From positions 1 to 8,808 of the forward strand of contig DPJL01000337.1 of the NCBI GenBank assembly GCA_003543035.1: a stretch of DNA of 8,808 bases. Direction: 5' to 3'. Positions 4,961-8,808 of this stretch are shown piece by piece. Every line of letters starts with the position of its first letter. The stretch's first letter is position 1. The DNA is from Micromonosporaceae bacterium. GTDB taxonomy: Bacteria > Actinomycetota > Actinomycetes > Mycobacteriales > Micromonosporaceae. The position numbers and the translations under genes were made by a program. The notes under the pieces are model-generated. The model was not told the DNA's origin. It saw nothing but the letters and a program-made list of their open reading frames with translations, and ran no database searches.

Positions 4961-7501
4961 TCAGGCGGCTTCGACCGGCTCCGCCGGGGTTTCCGGCGTA
5001 GCGGGTGCGGCCGCGACAGGCTCGACAGGTGGCTTCTGCGAGGCGACGAACGTGAGCTTCGAAGTCTCGATCTGCTCCGGATCGCCTTCGCAATCGACCA
5101 GGACATTCTGGCCGGGCTTAAGCTCCTGGAACAAGATCCGTTCGCTGAGCGTGTCCTCCAGCTCGCGCTGGATGGTGCGACGCAGCGGACGCGCCCCGAG
5201 GACCGGGTCGTAACCCTTCGTCGCCAGGTACTTCTTGGCGCTGTCGGTCAGCTCCAGACCCATGTCCTTGTTCCGCAGCTGCTCGACAATCCGCTTGATC
5301 ATGATGTCCACGATGGTCAGGATCTCGGGCTCGCCCAGCTGATGGAAGACGATGGTGTCGTCGATCCGGTTCAGGAACTCCGGGCGGAAGTGCTGCTTCA
5401 GCTCGTCGTTGACCTTTGTCTTCATCCGCTCGTAGTTGGACTCGGAGTCCTCGGACTTCTGGAAGCCCAGCGACACCGCCTTGGCCACATCGCGCGTGCC
5501 CAGGTTGGTGGTCAGGATGATCACCGTGTTCTTGAAGTCCACGATGCGGCCCTGGCCGTCGGTCAACCGACCGTCCTCCAGGATCTGCAGCAGCGTGTTG
5601 AACACATCCGGGTGTGCCTTCTCGATCTCGTCGAAGAGGACCACCGAGAACGGCTTGCGCCGCACCTTCTCGGTCAGCTGGCCACCCTCGTCGTAACCGA
5701 CGTACCCCGGAGGGGCACCGACGAGCCGGGAAACCGTGTACCGGTCGTGGAACTCGGACATGTCGAGCTGGATCAACGCGTCCTCGCTGCCGAACAGGAA
5801 CTCGGCGAGAGTCCTCGACAGCTCGGTCTTCCCGATGCCCGACGGGCCAGCGAAGATAAACGAACCAGATGGCCGCTTCGGGTCCTTGAGCCCGGCCCGG
5901 GTCCGGCGGATCGCCTTGGAGACTGCCTTGACCGCGTCGATCTGGCCGACGACCCGCTTGTGCAGCTCGTCCTCCATCCGCAGCAGCCGAGCGGTTTCCT
6001 CCTCCGTCAGCTTGTAGACCGGGATGCCGGTCCAGTTCGCCAAGACCTCGGCGATCTGCTCGTCATCCACCTCGCTGACGACGTCGAGGTCGCCCGCCTT
6101 CCACTGCTTCTCCCGCTCGGACTTCTGACCCAGCAGGGTCTTCTCCTTGTCGCGCAGCTGCGCAGCACGCTCGAAGTCCTGTGCGTCGATCGCCGACTCC
6201 TTGTCCCGGCGGACCTGAGCGATCTTCTCATCGAACTCGCGCAGGTCTGGCGGAGCAGTCATCCGGCGGATGCGCATCCGAGCCCCGGCCTCGTCGATGA
6301 GGTCGATCGCCTTGTCCGGCAGGAACCGGTCGGAGATGTAGCGGTCGGCCAGGTTGGCCGCGGCCACCAGAGCAGCATCGGTGATGGTCACCCGGTGGTG
6401 CGCCTCATAGCGGTCACGCAGGCCCTTGAGCATCTCGATGGTGTGTGCCACCGAGGGCTCGCCGACCTGGATCGGCTGGAAGCGGCGCTCCAGCGCAGCG
6501 TCCTTCTCCAGGTGCTTGCGATATTCATCGAGGGTGGTCGCACCGATGGTCTGCAGCTCACCTCGCGCCAACATGGGCTTGAGGATGCTGGCGGCGTCGA
6601 TGGCGCCCTCTGCGGCGCCCGCCCCGACCAGGGTGTGAATCTCGTCAATAAACAGGATGATGTCGCCCCGCGTGCGGATCTCCTTGAGCACCTTCTTCAA
6701 GCGCTCTTCGAAGTCACCGCGGTAGCGCGAGCCGGCCACGAGAGCACCGAGGTCAAGCGTGTAGAGCTGCTTGTCCTTGAGGGTCTCGGGCACCTCGCCC
6801 TTGACGATTTTTTGAGCCAGGCCCTCCACCACGGTCGTCTTGCCGACGCCGGGCTCGCCGATCAGCACCGGGTTGTTCTTGGTGCGCCGGGAGAGCACCT
6901 GCATCACCCGCTCGATCTCCTTCTCCCGGCCGATCACGGGGTCGAGCTTGCCCTCCCGTGCCGACTGGGTCAGGTTGCGACCGAACTGGTCCAGCACCAG
7001 GCTCGTCGAGGGTGCGCCCTCGCCCGTGCCGGGGGTGGTGCCGGCTGCCGCGGGCTCCTTGCCCTGGTAACCCGAGAGCAGCTGGATGACCTGCTGGCGC
7101 ACCCGGTTAAGGTCTGCGCCGAGTTTCACCAGCACCTGAGCCGCAACACCCTCGCCCTCACGAATGAGGCCGAGCAGGATGTGCTCCGTACCGATGTAGT
7201 TGTGGCCGAGCTGCAACGCTTCACGCAGCGACAGCTCAAGCACCTTCTTTGCCCGCGGCGTGAACGGGATGTGCCCGCTCGGCGCCTGCTGGCCTTGGCC
7301 AATGATTTCCTCTACCTGCTGGCGCACACCCTCCAGCGAAATGCCGAGACTTTCCAGCGCCTTCGCTGCGACGCCCTCACCCTCGTGGATGAGACCGAGC
7401 AGGATGTGCTCCGTACCGATGTAGTTGTGGTTGAGCATCCGGGCCTCTTCTTGGGCCAGGACGACAACCCGACGTGCCCGGTCGGTGAACCGCTCGAACA
7501 T
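4961..7501 (-). CDS. clpC: ATP-dependent Clp protease ATPase subunit ClpC (ClpC1 type)
   Basis: ClpC is a Hsp100 hexamer that unfolds substrates and feeds them to ClpP1P2. The 846 residues match M. tuberculosis ClpC1 (about 848). Two Clp_N repeats fill residues 1-145. D1 has Walker A GEPGVGKT (215-222), pore-loop Tyr260 and Walker B ILFIDE (282-287). A UVR-type coiled-coil middle segment is near 420-460. D2 has Walker A GPSGIGKT (552-559) and Walker B VVLFDE (620-625). The ClpP-docking loop LGF is at 678-680. The tail is Pro/Ala/Glu-rich. N-domain residues reported as contacts or resistance sites for cyclomarin, rufomycin, ecumicin and lassomycin in mycobacteria (Phe2, Arg10, Gln17, Arg21, Pro79, Phe80, Glu89, Leu92, Leu96) are all unchanged. 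ATG 7501 has GAGGAG (7507-7512) five bases upstream. It follows lsr2 on the same strand but probably has its own promoter. Confidence 0.98.
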   Translation of the reverse strand: MFERFTDRARRVVVLAQEEARMLNHNYIGTEHILLGLIHEGEGVAAKALESLGISLEGVRQQVEEIIGQGQQAPSGHIPFTPRAKKVLELSLREALQLGHNYIGTEHILLGLIREGEGVAAQVLVKLGADLNRVRQQVIQLLSGYQGKEPAAAGTTPGTGEGAPSTSLVLDQFGRNLTQSAREGKLDPVIGREKEIERVMQVLSRRTKNNPVLIGEPGVGKTTVVEGLAQKIVKGEVPETLKDKQLYTLDLGALVAGSRYRGDFEERLKKVLKEIRTRGDIILFIDEIHTLVGAGAAEGAIDAASILKPMLARGELQTIGATTLDEYRKHLEKDAALERRFQPIQVGEPSVAHTIEMLKGLRDRYEAHHRVTITDAALVAAANLADRYISDRFLPDKAIDLIDEAGARMRIRRMTAPPDLREFDEKIAQVRRDKESAIDAQDFERAAQLRDKEKTLLGQKSEREKQWKAGDLDVVSEVDDEQIAEVLANWTGIPVYKLTEEETARLLRMEDELHKRVVGQIDAVKAVSKAIRRTRAGLKDPKRPSGSFIFAGPSGIGKTELSRTLAEFLFGSEDALIQLDMSEFHDRYTVSRLVGAPPGYVGYDEGGQLTEKVRRKPFSVVLFDEIEKAHPDVFNTLLQILEDGRLTDGQGRIVDFKNTVIILTTNLGTRDVAKAVSLGFQKSEDSESNYERMKTKVNDELKQHFRPEFLNRIDDTIVFHQLGEPEILTIVDIMIKRIVEQLRNKDMGLELTDSAKKYLATKGYDPVLGARPLRRTIQRELEDTLSERILFQELKPGQNVLVDCEGDPEQIETSKLTFVASQKPPVEPVAAAPATPETPAEPVEAA
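7170..7205 (-). repeat. 36-bp exact direct repeat within clpC, copy 2 (second Clp_N repeat)
   Basis: This stretch is identical base for base to 7395-7430, 225 bp (75 codons) away in the same frame. It encodes the HNYIGTEHILLG core of the second Clp_N repeat (residues 100-111). Confidence 0.95.
7395..7430 (-). repeat. 36-bp exact direct repeat within clpC, copy 1 (first Clp_N repeat)
   Basis: Identical to 7170-7205. It encodes the HNYIGTEHILLG core of the first Clp_N repeat (residues 25-36). The flanking codons differ (for example the next base outward is a here, g in the other copy). Confidence 0.95.
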
Positions 7502-7506
7502 TCCCG

Positions 7507-7512
7507 CTCCTC
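7507..7512 (-). promoter_or_regulatory. Shine-Dalgarno site of clpC
   Basis: GAGGAG on the - strand, five bases before ATG 7501. It fixes the clpC start, and the start is confirmed by the N-terminus MFERFTDRARR, which is nearly invariant in actinobacterial ClpC. Confidence 0.85.
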
Positions 7513-7533
7513 ACCAGCGAAGCTGTTTCACTC

Positions 7534-7562
7534 ACTCTAACGCCAGACCCTGACAGAGTCGG
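7534..7562 (-). promoter_or_regulatory. Candidate sigma-A promoter of clpC
   Basis: On the - strand, CCGACT (7557-7562) is followed by a 17-base spacer and TAGAGT (7534-7539). The -10 fits TANNNT and the -35 keeps the GAC core of TTGACT. Transcription would start near 7527, giving a leader of about 25 bases that contains the Shine-Dalgarno site. This is inferred from the motif only. Confidence 0.5.
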
Positions 7563-7623
7563 CTTTCGGAAAACAGCCATCCGGCCACCGTCAGGTAACC
7601 GACTAGTCACAGTCCGTTGCCAC

Positions 7624-7662
7624 CAAAACAGGTTAAAGCGGGGCGTTACACCCCGCCTAACC
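7624..7662 (-). terminator. Stem-loop after lsr2, probable intrinsic terminator or clpC upstream regulatory dyad
   Basis: The inner stem GCGGGG/CCCCGC (7638-7643 with 7651-7656) encloses a 7-base loop. The outer stem GGTTA/TAACC (7631-7635 with 7658-7662) is separated from it by a 2-by-1 internal loop. On the - strand the hairpin is followed by TGTTTTGG, a short T-run, so it could end the lsr2 transcript about 100 bases after its stop codon, upstream of the clpC promoter. The T-run is weak, so a protein-binding dyad is an alternative. On the + strand no T-run follows. Confidence 0.5.
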
Positions 7663-7672
7663 ACTGAAGTGG
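7661..7672. repeat. Short inverted repeat abutting the lsr2-clpC stem-loop
   Basis: CCACT-GA-AGTGG is a 5-bp dyad with a 2-base centre. Its first two bases are the last two of the outer arm of the neighbouring stem-loop, so the two structures cannot both form fully. The 2-base centre is too tight for an RNA hairpin without losing pairs, so it fits a DNA-level site better. No known regulator is assigned. Confidence 0.4.
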
Positions 7673-7727
7673 GGGCGATAGAGCCAACCTTGCCGCCTGC
7701 TCGCGTGTTCCGCATGTCCGACGTCTA

Positions 7728-7738
7728 CGCGCAGAGCG
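7728..7738 (-). promoter_or_regulatory. Possible ClgR-like operator upstream of clpC
   Basis: On the - strand this is CGC-N5-GCG followed by TAG, which matches the core and right flank of the motif described for actinobacterial ClgR, an activator of clp genes. Inner positions match only partly. It lies about 200 bp upstream of the proposed clpC start point, and a CGC-N5-GCG is fairly likely by chance in GC-rich DNA. Confidence 0.2.
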
Positions 7739-7759
7739 AAACCGGCCCCTACCGAGCCT

Positions 7760-8113
7760 CTATCGCAGCCCTGCCGCGTGATACGCCTCGATCAACTTCG
7801 CCGGCACCCGGCCGCGCTCGCTGACCTTCTGCTTCTGCCCCTTGGCCCAGTCGCGAACACGCTGGTTGAAGGCACGCTGCTCGGCGGCGGACAGGCCCTT
7901 CGAGCTCTTCGCAGGCCCGGTCGAGCGGCGCGACAACTGATCCTTCCGGGCAACCGCAACGTAGGGCGCGAGCGCCTGCGCAAGCTTGTCAAAATTCGAC
8001 GGGCGGAGGTCAATCTCGTAATTCACGCCCTCAAAGCCGAACTTCACCACACGGACGTCCTTCTCAGAGCCGTCCAAGTCATCCTGCAGGACCACGATTT
8101 CGCGCCGAGCCAT
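7760..8113 (-). CDS. lsr2: Lsr2 family nucleoid-associated protein (H-NS-like silencer)
   Basis: Lsr2 bridges DNA and silences AT-rich, often horizontally acquired genes in actinobacteria. The 117 residues match the family's 110-120. The N-terminal oligomerisation domain covers about 1-60, with DDLDGS at 11-16 and the diagnostic YEIDL at 32-36. A short basic Ser/Lys linker follows, then the C-terminal DNA-binding domain with the AT-hook-like RGR at 100-102 and the closing IEAYHAAG. The segment before RGR reads WAKGQKQKVS, where family members usually have Asn-Gly in the middle, so this copy is more lysine-rich there. Actinomycetes often have more than one Lsr2; the position between lysS and clpC marks this as the ancestral locus. 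ATG 8113 is preceded by a strong Shine-Dalgarno. It lies 45 bp after lysS. Confidence 0.96.
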   Translation of the reverse strand: MARREIVVLQDDLDGSEKDVRVVKFGFEGVNYEIDLRPSNFDKLAQALAPYVAVARKDQLSRRSTGPAKSSKGLSAAEQRAFNQRVRDWAKGQKQKVSERGRVPAKLIEAYHAAGLR

Positions 8114-8119
8114 GCGATT

Positions 8120-8125
8120 CCCTCC
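8120..8125 (-). promoter_or_regulatory. Strong Shine-Dalgarno site of lsr2
   Basis: GGAGGG on the - strand ends 6 bases before ATG 8113. It is the strongest ribosome binding site in the window, in keeping with an abundant nucleoid protein. Confidence 0.85.
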
Positions 8126-8145
8126 ATTATTTAGTGAACCGCCAT

Positions 8146-8151
8146 AGAATA
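8146..8151 (-). promoter_or_regulatory. Candidate -10 element of lsr2
   Basis: TATTCT on the - strand, in the 45-bp gap after lysS, fits TANNNT and would start a leader of about 26 bases holding the Shine-Dalgarno site. The -35 would lie within the lysS 3' end and is weak. The gap also contains CTAAATAATGG, the most AT-rich short stretch near lsr2, which could be an Lsr2 contact site. Confidence 0.38.
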
Positions 8152-8158
8152 GACCACG

Positions 8159-8808
8159 CTATTCCGGTCGTACCAGAGGGAACAATATCGTTTCCCTAAT
8201 TCCCAGCCCGGTCAACGCCATCATGAGTCGATCGATTCCAAATCCCACTCCGCCGGTTGGGGCGAGACCGAACTCCATTGCCCGGAGATAGTCCTCGTCG
8301 AACGGCATCGCATCGGCGTCGCCCTTTTGCGCAAGCTTCGCCTGCAACTCGAAACGCTCGCGCTGAATGACTGGATCGACCAGCTCGGAATAACCCGTAC
8401 CAAGCTCGAATCCGCGAACGTAGAGATCCCACTTCTCGACCAGGCCCGGCTGTGAGCGATGAGCTCGCACCAGCGGCGAGGTGTCCTCGGGATAGTCCTT
8501 CACGAATGTAGGTTGCTGCAGGTTTGGTACCACGAGCTCCTCGAAGAGCTCTTCGGCGAGCTTTCCCGGAATCCACTTCGGGTCGACCGCGAGATCGTGC
8601 TTTTCCGCAAAACTAACGAGTTGTTCATATGGCGTGTCGACTGTCACCTGCTCGCCCAGCGCCTCGGAAAGCGAACCGAACACGGTGATGGATCGCCAAT
8701 CGCCACCGAGGTCGAATTCAGTGCCGTCGGCGTGGGTCACCACATGCGATCCGGCCACCGCGAATGCGGCCTCCTGAATGAGCTCCCGGGTTAGGTTTGC
8801 CATGTGCT
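8159..8808 (-). CDS. lysS: Lysyl-tRNA synthetase, class II, C-terminal part only
   Basis: LysRS charges tRNA-Lys with lysine. The frame is open to the window edge: before the internal Met at 8803 there is a His codon, and the HMANLTRELIQ segment aligns with the interior of LysRS, so this Met is not the start. About 216 codons are visible of a usual 490-510; the anticodon-binding domain and class II motifs 1 and 2 lie outside. Seen here are the active-site region with LVRAHR, the segment GFELGTGYSELVDP and QRERF, and class II motif 3 GVGFGIDRL about 20-30 residues from the C-terminus (ILFPLVRPE). A LysX fusion is unlikely, because the protein ends at the usual LysS C-terminus and lies in the lysS-lsr2-clpC order conserved in actinobacteria. 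It may be co-transcribed with lsr2, 45 bp downstream. Confidence 0.94.
   Translation of the reverse strand, partial: HMANLTRELIQEAAFAVAGSHVVTHADGTEFDLGGDWRSITVFGSLSEALGEQVTVDTPYEQLVSFAEKHDLAVDPKWIPGKLAEELFEELVVPNLQQPTFVKDYPEDTSPLVRAHRSQPGLVEKWDLYVRGFELGTGYSELVDPVIQRERFELQAKLAQKGDADAMPFDEDYLRAMEFGLAPTGGVGFGIDRLMMALTGLGIRETILFPLVRPE

Noticed and set aside
4937..4971. A possible hairpin AAGCC...GGCTT bridging the ends of the deacetylase and clpC genes.
   Set aside because: It has five paired bases with a loop of about 25 and no T-run on either strand. It is too weak to call a terminator.
5342..7540. A 732-codon open frame on the + strand, antisense to most of clpC.
   Set aside because: It is the expected shadow of a GC-rich coding strand. 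The translation is Leu/Val/Arg/Asp-rich with no recognisable domain, while the opposite strand encodes a nearly invariant ClpC.
7601..7608. The 8-bp palindrome GACTAGTC upstream of clpC.
   Set aside because: Symmetry does not extend beyond eight bases, and single palindromes of this size are expected by chance.
7377..7715. A 112-codon - strand frame beginning between lsr2 and clpC, with TAGACG seven bases before its ATG.
   Set aside because: It has no Shine-Dalgarno sequence, the hexamer does not complete TANNNT, the frame crosses the stem-loop and the clpC promoter, and it continues out of frame into clpC.
1..8808. Search for a mobile element, defence system, CRISPR array, tRNA or other novel gene cluster.
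   Set aside because: All genes are vertically conserved core functions apart from the deacetylase and the membrane protein. I saw no transposase, integrase, spaced repeats, tRNA-like fold or abrupt change in base composition.

Overview
The window is a stretch of ordinary, strongly conserved chromosome from a high-GC actinobacterium. The GC content looks like the low-to-mid 60s by eye. ClpC, Lsr2, DisA, the LysS C-terminus and the short MutY all look like mycobacterial and Pseudonocardiales proteins. The order radA-disA, a membrane protein on the opposite strand, mutY, then clpC-lsr2-lysS on the opposite strand, matches the Mycobacterium tuberculosis neighbourhood Rv3585 to Rv3598c as I remember it, with the intervening mycobacterial genes missing. 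I read it as an actinomycete outside Mycobacterium, probably Pseudonocardiales. The genus is not determined.

Left part (1-2466, + strand): the 3' 1335 bases of radA (recombination ATPase, 5' end outside the window) are followed after 3 bases by disA (diadenylate cyclase and DNA-integrity scanner). A TAGACT hexamer that includes the radA stop codon could give disA its own promoter. disA runs into an opposing gene (2463-3116, - strand) for an anchored extracytoplasmic protein of unknown function, and the two stop codons overlap in one CTAG.

Middle (3117-4938): a 71-bp divergent gap leads to mutY (adenine glycosylase, + strand), which looks leaderless. After 20 bp comes a lipoprotein polysaccharide deacetylase with altered motifs 1 and 4. 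It converges on clpC with 22 bp between the stop codons.

Right part (4961-8808, - strand): reading leftwards, lysS (C-terminal 216 codons only), lsr2 and clpC. lsr2 sits 45 bp after lysS. clpC is separated from lsr2 by 258 bp holding a stem-loop that could end the lsr2 transcript, a sigma-A-like promoter and a good Shine-Dalgarno site for clpC.

Functional themes are genome maintenance (RadA, DisA, MutY), second-messenger signalling (c-di-AMP), protein quality control (ClpC), nucleoid silencing (Lsr2), translation (LysS) and envelope modification. I see no mobile element, CRISPR array, RNA gene, phage gene or toxin-antitoxin pair, and no evidence of a new multi-gene system. What deserves a second look is small in scale: matched leaderless promoter architectures, the uncharacterised membrane protein, the divergent deacetylase, overlapping dyads before clpC, and an exact 36-bp duplication inside clpC.
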